This document shows, one piece after another, positions 51,430 through 59,252 of a stretch of DNA of 64,000 bases. Position numbers and translations under genes: made by a program. The stretch covers positions 186,001-250,000 of the forward strand of contig CAVPRU010000001.1 of the NCBI GenBank assembly GCA_963707875.1, in the 5' to 3' direction. Source of the stretch: SZUA-320 sp963707875. GTDB taxonomy: Bacteria > Gemmatimonadota > Gemmatimonadetes > Gemmatimonadales > GWC2-71-9. Numbering within the stretch: position 1 is the stretch's first letter; each line of letters starts with the position of its first letter. The notes below the pieces were generated by a model, which was not told where the DNA came from, did not search any database, and was given only the letters and a program-made list of their open reading frames with translations.

Positions 51430-52612
51430 CGGGACTCCCCGACGAGGTACCGGTACGACGTCCGAACTCGTTCAGGTAATTCTCGATCGCCTCGGCCAGC
51501 GCGACCGCGAGCCGGCGCTGCGAGTTCGCCCCACTCATGATCGCGGCGTCCGCCCGGTTGGTGGCAAAGCCAAGCTCCACGAGGATGGCGGGTCGACGCG
51601 CGGTGTTGAGCACCATCAGCGGGGCGTGTTTGACCCCACGGTCCGGGCCGGAGTGGACATCCCGCAACGACGACTGAACCAGCTCGGCGGCCCGAGCCGC
51701 TTCCCGGAGGTACTCGTTGAGCTGGAGGTCCTTCAGGATGAAATCCAGCCCACCCGCCTGCCCTTCATCCGAGGGCGCCTCGAACCGGACCGCTTCGTTC
51801 TCCATCCGTGCCACCCGGGCGGCATCCTCGGTCCTCGCCTCGGCCATGATGTAGGTCTCGAACCCCCGGACGTCGGCATACCCTGTCCGACGGGGCAGGG
51901 AGTTGACGTGGATACTGACGAAGAGGTCACACTCGTCACTGCAGTAACTGCCGCGACGTCGAAGATCGATGAGGGTGTCCCGGGTTCGCGTCATGGTCAC
52001 GTCGATGCCGCGACGCTGCAGTTCGTCCCGCACCAGCAATCCCACTTGCAGGTTGACTTGTTTCTCGCTGATCCCGGCGGAGAAGTAGCGTCCGGGGTTC
52101 CCAGGATCGACCCCGCCGTGCCCGGGGTCGATCGTCACCCGCCGTGCTCGGGGCGCCGGGGGCGCCGGTGCCCGGGCCGTCACCGGTGTCGTACTCCTGG
52201 TGGCGGGAGCGCCGAGGTCGGTGAGCCGGGCCGAACCCGGATCGTAGCGGAACCGTTCCGCTTGAAGCCGAGGGAGCGCTTCGGCGACGAACTGGAGCGG
52301 AAGAAAGAGACTGTCTCGGATGGCTCGAGCCGGGGCGGCCAGCGGATAGAACCGACCGTCCCGGGACACGAGCGCGGCACCGACCAGAAACCGGAACGGC
52401 GCCGCCCCAAGTTGCACGTCGGCCCAGATCCCATCCGATGCCGCCGTCCCCTTCAAAGCCTCCAGCAGGGCGCCGGCCAGCACCATCGGCCCCGACCGTG
52501 GATCCATCCGGACTGCGATCCGACGTTCACCGCCGGGAGAGGCAACCGTGATCGCCGACGGGGCGGATCCGCCGCCGAGCCCGCTCAGCAGAAGCGCGAC
52601 CGTCAGGACCAT
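51419..52612 (-). CDS. N-acetylmuramoyl-L-alanine amidase (Amidase_3)
   Basis: This zinc amidase cleaves the bond between MurNAc and the stem peptide and acts in the periplasm. The 397-residue protein has a short N-terminal hydrophobic segment, an AMIN-like beta domain (about 20-135), a Pro/Ala linker and an Amidase_3 domain: VTIDPGHGGVDPGNPG (His165), GISEKQVNLQ (Glu183), LFVSIHVNS (His235) and ILVELGFATNRADA. The ATG at 52612 shares one base with the smpB stop; a TTG at 52615 is also possible. It resembles AmiC. It lies between smpB and pyrD. Confidence 0.92.
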   Translation of the reverse strand: MVLTVALLLSGLGGGSAPSAITVASPGGERRIAVRMDPRSGPMVLAGALLEALKGTAASDGIWADVQLGAAPFRFLVGAALVSRDGRFYPLAAPARAIRDSLFLPLQFVAEALPRLQAERFRYDPGSARLTDLGAPATRSTTPVTARAPAPPAPRARRVTIDPGHGGVDPGNPGRYFSAGISEKQVNLQVGLLVRDELQRRGIDVTMTRTRDTLIDLRRRGSYCSDECDLFVSIHVNSLPRRTGYADVRGFETYIMAEARTEDAARVARMENEAVRFEAPSDEGQAGGLDFILKDLQLNEYLREAARAAELVQSSLRDVHSGPDRGVKHAPLMVLNTARRPAILVELGFATNRADAAIMSGANSQRRLAVALAEAIENYLNEFGRRTGTSSGSPDGR

Positions 52613-53100
52613 CAACGATTCTTCACGGTGAGGGCCCGGGCCATTTCCCGCTTCGCGATCCGTTGCTTGATGTCCTCCCGGCGATCGTGGGCTTTCTTGC
52701 CGCGCGCCACGGCGATCGCCACCTTGGCCCGTCCCCGGAAGAAGTACAGTTCGAGCGGGATCAGAGTGAGTCCCCCACGCTCCACCGACCCGACCAGCCG
52801 GTCGATCTCCTTCCGATGGACCAGCAGCTTGCGGGTCCGCACTGGCTCGTGGTTCCAGCGGTTTCCCTGCTCGTATGGGGTGATGTGCATCCCCTCCAGC
52901 CAGAGTTCCCCGCTCCGGATCGTCGCCCAGGCCTCCTTGATGCTCGCCTTCCCGGTCCGCATCGACTTCACCTCCGTCCCCCGAAGCATCAGGCCCGCCT
53001 CGATGGTCTCCAGGATGTGATAATCGTAGGTAGCCTTCGGATTCCGGGCGATGGAGACGCGCTCGGAAGGGGGCTTGTCGGGGGCGGGACGCTGGCTCAT
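52612..53100 (-). CDS. smpB: SsrA-binding protein SmpB
   Basis: SmpB binds tmRNA and carries it to stalled ribosomes. The ATG at 53100 (AGAGAG upstream) gives 162 residues: SIARNPKATYDYHILETIEA, GLMLRGTEVKSMRTGKASIK, GMHITPYEQGNRWNHEPVRT, LYFFRGRAKVAIAVARGKK and a basic C-terminal tail. A start at 53247 would run through the tRNA gene. The ssrA RNA itself is not found nearby. Its promoter overlaps the divergent tRNA-Leu promoter region. Confidence 0.96.
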   Translation of the reverse strand: MSQRPAPDKPPSERVSIARNPKATYDYHILETIEAGLMLRGTEVKSMRTGKASIKEAWATIRSGELWLEGMHITPYEQGNRWNHEPVRTRKLLVHRKEIDRLVGSVERGGLTLIPLELYFFRGRAKVAIAVARGKKAHDRREDIKQRIAKREMARALTVKNR

Positions 53101-53118
53101 AAGTCTCTCTGCCAGCAA

Positions 53119-53147
53119 AAGATAGGCCCTGAGGCCCCGGTCATCAA
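53119..53147 (-). promoter_or_regulatory. Sigma70-like promoter of smpB
   Basis: On the minus strand TTGATG (53147-53142) and TATCTT (53124-53119) are 17 bases apart, each matching at 4 of 6 positions. The start point near 53112 leaves a leader of about 12 bases that holds the AGAGAG ribosome site. The -10 TATCTT is the same as in the promoter at 11363-11391. Confidence 0.5.
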
Positions 53148-53154
53148 CGAGAAC

Positions 53155-53184
53155 TTGACGGGCGCGGCCACGGGGGACTAGGTT
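53155..53184 (+). promoter_or_regulatory. Promoter of tRNA-Leu
   Basis: TTGACG (53155-53160, 5 of 6) and TAGGTT (53179-53184, 3 of 6) are separated by 18 bases. Transcription would begin near 53190, just before the mature tRNA 5' end at 53195. Confidence 0.5.
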
Positions 53185-53194
53185 TGCCCGCCTT

Positions 53195-53278
53195 GCCGAA
53201 GTGGTGGAATTGGTAGACGCGCTGCGTTCAGGGCGCAGTGGGCGCAAGCCCGTGGGGGTTCGAGTCCCCCCTTCGGCA
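53195..53278 (+). tRNA. tRNA-Leu (anticodon CAG)
   Basis: An 84-base tRNA folds cleanly: acceptor stem GCCGAAG with CTTCGGC, anticodon stem CTGCG/CGCAG with loop TTCAGGG giving anticodon CAG, a long variable arm (GGGC-GCAA-GCCC) typical of leucine tRNAs, and a T arm GGGGG-TTCGAGT-CCCCC. The discriminator base is A, as expected for leucine. CCA is not encoded. It is the only tRNA in the window and lies on the plus strand between divergent smpB and convergent moeZ. Confidence 0.97.
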
Positions 53279-53303
53279 CTCGTCCCCCCAGTGGTACCGG
53301 GGC

Positions 53304-54455
53304 TCAGTACCGCTTGATGGCCGAGTCGAGTTGCTCGGCCCAGCCGTCGATCCCTCCCGCCAGGCTCTTGACCTCCCGGAATCCCGCCGCCAGCAGAATC
53401 TCACGGGCTGAGACTGCTCGACTCCCACGGTGGCAGTAGGTGATGACCAGTTTCCGTGGATCGATTTCGGCCAGCCTGTCCCCCAGATGGGACAGCGGGA
53501 TGTGGACACTGTCCCCGATCGTGGCGATTTCCCGCTCCCACGCCTCACGAACATCGAGCAGGACGAACTCGTCGTTCCGGGGACCGCTCCCCAGCCTCCG
53601 AGCCAGCTCTGCCGGAACGATCTCGCCCTCGCCAGGCTCCGACACCACCCCGCAGAACTGCTGGTAGTCGATCAACCTGGTCAGCGTTCGCGCTCCGCAG
53701 GCAACGCAGGACGGATCGGGCTGCACCCGGAGCTCCCGGATGGTCAGGCCCAGGCCCTCGAACAGGAGCAACCTCCCGACCAGCGGCTGGCCGATTCCGG
53801 TGATCCACTTGATGGCTTCCAGCGCCTGCAGGGAACCGATGATCCCTGGCACCACCCCCAGCACCCCGGACTCGGCGCAGGTCGGTATCAGGTCCGCGGC
53901 CGGAGGTTCGGCATAGAGGCACCGATAACAGGGCCCGCCCGGTGCGGCAAACACGCTCACCTGGCCGTCGAACCGGAAGATGCTCCCGTAGATGTATGGC
54001 TTCCCGGTGAGGACACAGGCGTCGTTCACCAGATAGCGAGTCGGAAAATTGTCGCTCCCGTCAAGCACCAGGTCGTAGCGGGAAACCAGCTCGAGGGCGT
54101 TGGCCGAACTGAGGGCGACTTCGATCCGTTCGATCCGGACTTCCGGGTTCAGGTCCCGGAGCCGGCGCTCGGCCGATCTGGTCTTGAGCTCCCCGATATT
54201 GGAGGTGCCATGGAGGACCTGGCGCTGCAGGTTGCTCCGATCCACCCGGTCTGGATCGATGATGCCGATGGTCCCGACGCCGGCCGCTGCGAGGTACAGC
54301 GCCGCCGGACTCCCGAGCCCTCCCGCCCCGACCAGCAGCAGGCGGCTCGTCCGCAGCTTCAACTGGCCGGCGACACCCACCTGGGGCAGGGTGAGGTGCC
54401 GGGCGTACCGCAGCAGCTCGCTGGTGGAAAGACCGGTGGCAGAGGGCTGAGTCAT
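53304..54455 (-). CDS. moeZ: MoeZ/MoeB-type sulfur-carrier adenylyltransferase with rhodanese domain
   Basis: This E1-like enzyme adenylates the C-terminus of a sulfur-carrier protein (MoaD/ThiS/CysO type) and can deliver sulfur. The 383-residue protein has a ThiF/MoeB domain (LLLVGAGGLGSPAALYLAAA, DGSDNFPTRYLVND, zinc ligands in PCYRC at 176-179 and CVAC at 250-253) followed by a rhodanese domain (about 285-383) with the active cysteine Cys341 in ITYCHRGSRA. The ATG at 54455 has no Shine-Dalgarno-like sequence upstream, only a hairpin and T/C-rich stretch. The carrier protein is not in the window. Confidence 0.9.
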   Translation of the reverse strand: MTQPSATGLSTSELLRYARHLTLPQVGVAGQLKLRTSRLLLVGAGGLGSPAALYLAAAGVGTIGIIDPDRVDRSNLQRQVLHGTSNIGELKTRSAERRLRDLNPEVRIERIEVALSSANALELVSRYDLVLDGSDNFPTRYLVNDACVLTGKPYIYGSIFRFDGQVSVFAAPGGPCYRCLYAEPPAADLIPTCAESGVLGVVPGIIGSLQALEAIKWITGIGQPLVGRLLLFEGLGLTIRELRVQPDPSCVACGARTLTRLIDYQQFCGVVSEPGEGEIVPAELARRLGSGPRNDEFVLLDVREAWEREIATIGDSVHIPLSHLGDRLAEIDPRKLVITYCHRGSRAVSAREILLAAGFREVKSLAGGIDGWAEQLDSAIKRY

Positions 54456-54460
54456 GGGGG

Positions 54461-54488
54461 AAAGAGAACACCCGGCGGGAGCCGGGTG
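54461..54488 (-). terminator. Rho-independent terminator-like hairpin after the Rrf2 gene
   Basis: On the minus strand CACCCGGC (54488-54481) and GCCGGGTG (54476-54469) form an 8-bp stem with a 4-base loop, followed by TTCTCTTT. It is 25 bases past the rrf2 stop but also only 5 bases before the moeZ ATG, so it may end aspA-rrf2 transcription or act in the moeZ leader. Confidence 0.65.
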
Positions 54489-54513
54489 CCAATCTCCACT
54501 GCCGGGCCCCCGG

Positions 54514-54972
54514 TCAGCTGGCCGGGCTGAGGTCCACCAGCCCGGCCACCGTCGACTCGTTGGTCAGCAGGTCAGCTACGGTGACCTGACCCAGCAAGCC
54601 ATCGATCCGATTCTTGAGCGCGCGCCAGACGGGACGGATGGTGCAGCTGTTCCCGGGTGCACACCGTTCGTCCCCTACCGGATGGACATCGCAGTTGACC
54701 TCGAACGTCTGGTGTTCCGCCGCGGACATCACATCCAGCACGGTGATGGTTCCGGGATCCCGAGCCAGACGGTAACCGCCCCGGGCCCCCCGCACGCTGG
54801 TCACCAGGTCACCGCGCCGGAGCCGGAGCAGAATCTGTTCGACGTAGTCGGCGGGGAGCCCCTCCTGCTCGGCCAGCTCCCGGGCCGCGATCGGGCCGCC
54901 ACCGGTCCCATCTCGACGGGCGAGATGCATGGTCAGAATGAGGCTGTATTCGGTCCAGGTGGTAATCCGCAT
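54514..54972 (-). CDS. Rrf2-family transcriptional regulator with likely Fe-S cysteines
   Basis: This is a winged helix-turn-helix regulator. The ATG at 54972 (GGAGGG seven bases upstream) gives 152 residues: MRITTWTEYSLILTMHLARR, a recognition region LPADYVEQILLRLRRGDLVT, the family signature SVRGARGGYRLARDP, then three cysteines (Cys94, Cys104, Cys110) in a Cx9Cx5C pattern that usually ligates a 2Fe-2S or 4Fe-4S cluster, as in IscR and NsrR. It follows aspA by 4 bases. Targets are unknown; iron-sulfur, nitric oxide or redox sensing are the usual themes. Confidence 0.88.
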   Translation of the reverse strand: MRITTWTEYSLILTMHLARRDGTGGGPIAARELAEQEGLPADYVEQILLRLRRGDLVTSVRGARGGYRLARDPGTITVLDVMSAAEHQTFEVNCDVHPVGDERCAPGNSCTIRPVWRALKNRIDGLLGQVTVADLLTNESTVAGLVDLSPAS

Positions 54973-54976
54973 GGTT

Positions 54977-56395
54977 TCACCCTCCCGCGGGCAGCGGCTT
55001 GCCGCCCGGAACACCGAGTTCGGTCATGGCCCGAAGATCCAGAAGGTCCTCGAGCTCCGCGCCTTCCAGAATCTTCCGCTCCGTCACCAGCTGCTTGACC
55101 GTGAGGCCCGTGGCGATGGCCTCCTTGGCGATCCGGGCCGCTTCGGCGTATCCGAGCTTCGGGGCCAGCGCGGTAACCAGCGCCGGACTCCGCTCCAGCC
55201 AGTAGGTACACTGGGCCTCATCGGCCTTGATCCCCCTGATGCACGCCAGGTCAAACTGGCGGGAGGCGTTCGTCAGGATGATCATCATGAAGGCGACGTT
55301 GTGAGTGATAACCGGCATCATCACGTTGAGCTCCAACTGGCCTGCCTCAGACCCCATCGCCACTGTCGTGTCGCACCCCAACGCCTGGTAGCAGACCTGG
55401 TTCACCATTTCGGCCACCGACGGATTGACCTTTCCCGGCATGATGCTGGACCCAGGCTGGACCGCGGGCAGCAGTATTTCCGCCAGCCCGGTCCGGGGAC
55501 CGGAGGCCAGCAGCCGGATGTCATTGGCCAGCTTGTTGAGATCGAGGGTGTACGCCCTGAGCGCCCCGCTGAACGTGGCGATGTCGCCCATCGACTGCAT
55601 CAGCTGGATCCGGTCCTGGGCCACCTTGAGGTCGAGACCGGTGATGGCGCGCAACTGTTCGACCATCAGGGTGGGATAGTCAGGCTCCGCGTTCAGGCCG
55701 GTGCCCACTGCCGTCCCGCCGATATTCATCACCCGAAGCCATTCGCCCGCCTCGGCCAACTTGGCACGGTGTCGGGCCACCGTATGTCCGTAGGCGGTGA
55801 ACTCCTGGCCGAGCCGGATCGGGGTCGCGTCCTGCAAGTGGGTCCGGCCGGACTTGAGCACGTGGTCGAACTCGCGCCCCTTGGCGAGGAGCGCTTCCGC
55901 CAGGTCGTGCAGCGCGGTCAGCATCGCGGGCAGCAGCGCCAGCACACAGAGCCGCATGGCGGTGGGGATCACGTCGTTGGTGCTCTGCGCCATGTTGACG
56001 TGGTCGTTGGGGTGCACCGGCGCATAGCCACCACGGGCCTGGCCGAGCAGTTCGTTGGCCCGGTTCGCCAGCACCTCATTGCAATTCATGTTGTGGCTGG
56101 TCCCGGCGCCCGCCTGATAGACATCGACCACGAACTGGTCCCGATGCTGCCCGGCCAGGACCTCGTCGGCCGCGGTGACGATCGCGTCGGCCAGCTCGGG
56201 GGCGAGCCGCCCGGTCTGCCGGTGCACCAGTGCGGCGGAGCGCTTGATCCAGACCACCGCGTCCACGAAGATCGGCAGCGGACGGAGTCCGGAGATGGGG
56301 AAGTTCTCGAGCGCGCGAAGGGTCTGGATCCCGTACAGGGCGTCCGACGGAACGGGCTTCTCGCCGAGGGGGTCTTTTTCAATCCGTGTCGTCAT
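54977..56395 (-). CDS. aspA: Aspartate ammonia-lyase (aspartase/fumarase superfamily)
   Basis: The likely reaction is reversible deamination of L-aspartate to fumarate. The 472-residue protein has the superfamily motifs TSHNMNCNEVLANRANELLG (about 99-118), SGRTHLQDATPIRLGQEF, GGTAVGTGLNAEPDY and the signature loop GSSIMPGKVNP (315-325). The GTGLNAEPDY form and length lean to aspartase, but a class II fumarase cannot be ruled out from sequence reading. It is co-transcribed with the Rrf2 regulator downstream. Confidence 0.82.
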   Translation of the reverse strand: MTTRIEKDPLGEKPVPSDALYGIQTLRALENFPISGLRPLPIFVDAVVWIKRSAALVHRQTGRLAPELADAIVTAADEVLAGQHRDQFVVDVYQAGAGTSHNMNCNEVLANRANELLGQARGGYAPVHPNDHVNMAQSTNDVIPTAMRLCVLALLPAMLTALHDLAEALLAKGREFDHVLKSGRTHLQDATPIRLGQEFTAYGHTVARHRAKLAEAGEWLRVMNIGGTAVGTGLNAEPDYPTLMVEQLRAITGLDLKVAQDRIQLMQSMGDIATFSGALRAYTLDLNKLANDIRLLASGPRTGLAEILLPAVQPGSSIMPGKVNPSVAEMVNQVCYQALGCDTTVAMGSEAGQLELNVMMPVITHNVAFMMIILTNASRQFDLACIRGIKADEAQCTYWLERSPALVTALAPKLGYAEAARIAKEAIATGLTVKQLVTERKILEGAELEDLLDLRAMTELGVPGGKPLPAGG

Positions 56396-56469
56396 GAGTC
56401 CCGATCGCGCAGGGTGACCACGGAATTGTATCCAGATGCCCCGTCAAAGGCGAGCGTCCCGCGGGGGAA

Positions 56470-57114
56470 TCACCCGATGGCGGCACCCGTGAGAAACGGA
56501 TTGGAGGCCCGCTCCACCCCGATGGTGGTCTCCGGACCGTGACCTGAGAGGACCCGCGTGGCGTCGGGCAGGGTAAGCAACTCCCGGCGGATGCTGGCGA
56601 TGAGGGTGGAATGGTCCCCCCCCGGGAGATCGGTTCGCCCGATCGATCCGGCGAAGAGGACGTCGCCGGCAATCACGACCCCCTCCCCCACCAGGCTGAC
56701 GCTTCCCGGGGAATGGCCCGGGGTGAAGAGGACCTTAAACTCGTGACGGCCCACGCGGACCGTCTCCCCTTCGCGGAACGCCTCGTCCGGCGGCGGCAGC
56801 GGGGCAACCCGGAGACCGAACCAGAGCCCCTGCTGGGGGACGCCATCGTAGACGGGTCGTTCCGCCGGGTGGAGCCAGACCGGCGCCCCGGTCGCCTTCC
56901 GAACCTCGGGGAGCCCGAGGATATGATCGAGGTGGGCGTGGGTGAGCCAGATCGCCGTGGTCCGCCAGCCCCGCCGGTCGAGTTCGGCCAGAATCCGCTC
57001 CCAATCCTCGCCTGGATCCACCACCACCGCTTCGCCCAGATCAGGATCGGCGAGCAGATAGCAGTTCTGGAGGAACTGCCCATTGGGGATGGTCACGATC
57101 TCCAGTTCAGACAC
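56470..57114 (-). CDS. MBL-fold metallo-hydrolase, glyoxalase II-like
   Basis: This 214-residue protein has the binuclear metal site of the metallo-beta-lactamase fold: THAHLDH (His59, His61, Asp63, His64), PGHSPGS (His134), AGDVLF (Asp151) and SGHGPET (His192). Size and the GSIGRTDLPGGD segment match the YcbL-type glyoxalase II-like hydrolases, which act on small thioesters; true substrate is unknown. GTG start at 57114. It overlaps trxB by 8 bases. No signal peptide is visible, so it is cytoplasmic. Confidence 0.9.
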   Translation of the reverse strand: MSELEIVTIPNGQFLQNCYLLADPDLGEAVVVDPGEDWERILAELDRRGWRTTAIWLTHAHLDHILGLPEVRKATGAPVWLHPAERPVYDGVPQQGLWFGLRVAPLPPPDEAFREGETVRVGRHEFKVLFTPGHSPGSVSLVGEGVVIAGDVLFAGSIGRTDLPGGDHSTLIASIRRELLTLPDATRVLSGHGPETTIGVERASNPFLTGAAIG

Positions 57115-58063
57115 GGGCGGCCGATTTGCGTTCGGTGAGGTACTTCTCCACCGCGATGGCCGCCGTCGTGGCGTCGCCGACGGCGGTGGTGACCTGGCGG
57201 GTGAGCTGGACCCGAAGGTCTCCCGCGGCGAAGAGTCCGGGAATGGAGGTCATCATCCGGTCATCGGTCACCACGTATCCGGACGGGTCGTGGTCGAAGT
57301 GGCCCTTGATCAGGTCGCTGTTCGGCCGGAACCCGATGAAGACGAAGACGCCGGTGACCGCGAGGGTTGCCCGGGTGCCGTCCACGGTGCTCTCGAGGGA
57401 GATCGTCTTGACCCCCGAGGGCTCGCCCCGGATTTCGGTGACGACCTGGTTCCAGATCACCTCGATCTTGGGGTTCGCGAAGAGCCGCTCCTGGAGCAGC
57501 TTGGAGGCCCGGAAGGCGTCCCGCCGATGGATCACATAGACCTTGGCGGCGTACCGGGTCAGATACTCGGCTTCCTCCACCGCCGCGTCCCCGCCCCCGA
57601 TGACCGCGATGGTCTCACCCTTGAAGAAGGCGCCATCGCACACCGCGCAATAGGAGACTCCCCGGCCCGCGTACTCGACCTCTCCGGGTACCCCAAGCTT
57701 GGTCGGGGTCCCACCCGCCGTCAGAATCACGGTTGGCGCCCGGAAGATCGAGCCCGAGCTGGTCGAGACCTGGAAGATACCATCCGGCTCCCGACTGATC
57801 CCCTCGACGTTTTCCTGGAGAATCTCGGCCCCGAAGGCCTTGGCATGTTCGGCCATCCGGTCGGCCAGTTCCGGGCCGAGAATGCTCAGGAACCCTGGGT
57901 AGTCCTCGATCTTCTCGGTGTTGAGGAGCTCTCCCCCGGGCACGCCCCGTTCCAGCACCACGGCCTTGAGCATGCCGCGGCCGGCGTACATGGCGGCGCA
58001 GAGTCCGGCCGGCCCGGCCCCGACGATGATCACATCCAGTTCACGCACTTCAGTTCCTGTCAT
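57107..58063 (-). CDS. trxB: Thioredoxin reductase
   Basis: TrxB is the FAD enzyme that reduces thioredoxin with NADPH. The 318-residue protein has the FAD motif IIVGAGPAGLCAA (from 12), the redox-active CAVC (Cys139, Cys142) in YCAVCDGAFF, the second dinucleotide site VIGGGDAAVEEA (154-165) with HRRDAFRASK consistent with NADPH binding, and the end motif GLFAAGDLR. GGAAGGGA lies before the ATG at 58063. It is followed by the MBL hydrolase gene. Confidence 0.94.
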   Translation of the reverse strand: MTGTEVRELDVIIVGAGPAGLCAAMYAGRGMLKAVVLERGVPGGELLNTEKIEDYPGFLSILGPELADRMAEHAKAFGAEILQENVEGISREPDGIFQVSTSSGSIFRAPTVILTAGGTPTKLGVPGEVEYAGRGVSYCAVCDGAFFKGETIAVIGGGDAAVEEAEYLTRYAAKVYVIHRRDAFRASKLLQERLFANPKIEVIWNQVVTEIRGEPSGVKTISLESTVDGTRATLAVTGVFVFIGFRPNSDLIKGHFDHDPSGYVVTDDRMMTSIPGLFAAGDLRVQLTRQVTTAVGDATTAAIAVEKYLTERKSAARV

Positions 58064-58136
58064 CGGTTCCCTTCCTGAGCCAGCGTGCTTCCCCTCCGGT
58101 CCGACGATGATAACGACCGGGTCCGAACTCGAGTTC

Positions 58137-58967
58137 CTACTTCACCCCCGCGGCCTGATCCAGGGCCTGCAACCATTCGATCGGGATCACCTGGGTTCCC
58201 AACGCGGAGTTGGGGTTCCCTGCCCCATCGCCATGCCAGTCACTCCCGCCGGTGAGCAGCAGCCCCAGGGCCCGGGCCTGGCCGGCAATGCCGGCGGTCG
58301 TCTCGGGGGAGTGGCTCGGGTGCCGGACCTCGACTGCGTCGAGTCCATCCTGCTGGAGCAGGGCCAGGGTTGATCGATTGGCGCGTTCCCGCAGGTGCGC
58401 CACCGAAATCAGCCCGCCGGTGGCATGCACCAGGTCAGCCACCTCCCGGAGGGTCGGGAGCACCTTCTCGACGTAGGCGCGGCGGCCCTGGCCAAGAAAA
58501 TCGTCGAATGCGGTCGCGACATCGGGAACTTTGCCCAGCCGGACCAGTGCCCGCGCCACATGCGGGCGCCCGACTGCGGCCGACCCGGCCTCAGCCATCA
58601 CATGATCGGTTTCGATGTCGACCCCCCAGGCCTTGAGGGCGGCCACGATCCGTTCCGCCCGGGAGATCCGAAGCCGCCGGGCCTCGAGGAGGAAGGCGTC
58701 CATGCCGGGATCATCGACCGGAAGGAAGTACCCCAGCACATGGATCTCGCCCCACGGGGCCTGGACTGAGAACTCGCAACCGCTCACCACCCGCAGTCCC
58801 AGCCGGTCCCCCTCCGCGATGGCTTCCGGCACCCCGGCCACGGTATCGTGATCCGTCAGCGCGATCGCCGCGAGACCGGCCGCGTGGGCCCGGCGGACAA
58901 CCTCCGCCGGCGCCAGCACCCCGTCGGAGGCCGTCGAATGGAGGTGGAGGTCGGCGACCGGGTTCAG
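58137..58967 (-). CDS. PHP-domain phosphoesterase, apparent CTG start
   Basis: This is a PHP-superfamily metal-dependent phosphoesterase of the YciV/TrpH type, which acts on nucleoside bisphosphates or short oligonucleotides. Metal ligands appear in DLHLHS (His8, His10), ALTDHDT, GCEFSV, ISVAHLRE and GSDWHG. The first canonical start, GTG at 58919, would remove the essential HxH. In-frame upstream sequence keeps it (VADLHLHSTASDG), but there is no ATG, GTG or TTG before an in-frame stop. A CTG at 58967 makes a CTGA overlap with the upstream gene's stop, with GGGG eight bases ahead. The start is therefore inferred as CTG, unless a base is miscalled. Confidence 0.85.
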   Translation of the reverse strand: MNPVADLHLHSTASDGVLAPAEVVRRAHAAGLAAIALTDHDTVAGVPEAIAEGDRLGLRVVSGCEFSVQAPWGEIHVLGYFLPVDDPGMDAFLLEARRLRISRAERIVAALKAWGVDIETDHVMAEAGSAAVGRPHVARALVRLGKVPDVATAFDDFLGQGRRAYVEKVLPTLREVADLVHATGGLISVAHLRERANRSTLALLQQDGLDAVEVRHPSHSPETTAGIAGQARALGLLLTGGSDWHGDGAGNPNSALGTQVIPIEWLQALDQAAGVK

Positions 58968-59224
58968 CGCCGGTACCCCAGTTCCGGGGAGGTCCAGGAG
59001 GGCTGGGACCGCCGGAACAACTCAATCAGCCGTGGATCGGTCAGGCCGGCCAGGGAGCGCTCCGGGCTCTTGACCGCCTCGGGGGAATACCGGCTGATCC
59101 GCTGGCGGCCGTCGTCGAGCGAGGTGAAGACGACACCGAATTCATCGCGCTGGTACTGCGTGGGTCGCCCGCTCGCCGCCACGCTCCACCGGTGACCGTC
59201 CACCGTCAGGATCCGGCCGGCCAT
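58964..59224 (-). CDS. Small uncharacterised protein
   Basis: The ATG at 59224 has a strong GGAGG seven bases upstream and gives 86 residues. The protein is soluble and moderately charged, beginning AGRILTVDGHRWSVAASGRP and continuing TQYQRDEFGVVF, then RYSPEAVKSPERSLAGLTDP and LIELFRRSQPSW. It looks like a small beta domain followed by a short helical tail. I do not recognise a family. It overlaps the E2 gene's end region upstream by none (29 bases apart) and the PHP gene by 4 bases at its stop. Confidence 0.7.
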   Translation of the reverse strand: MAGRILTVDGHRWSVAASGRPTQYQRDEFGVVFTSLDDGRQRISRYSPEAVKSPERSLAGLTDPRLIELFRRSQPSWTSPELGYRR

Positions 59225-59252
59225 TACGCTTCCTCCCATTCGATGCACGCCA

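Noticed and set aside
53101..53300. tmRNA (ssrA) next to smpB
   Set aside because: The only RNA structure found is the complete tRNA-Leu; no tRNA-Ala-like ends or tag-encoding frame were seen.
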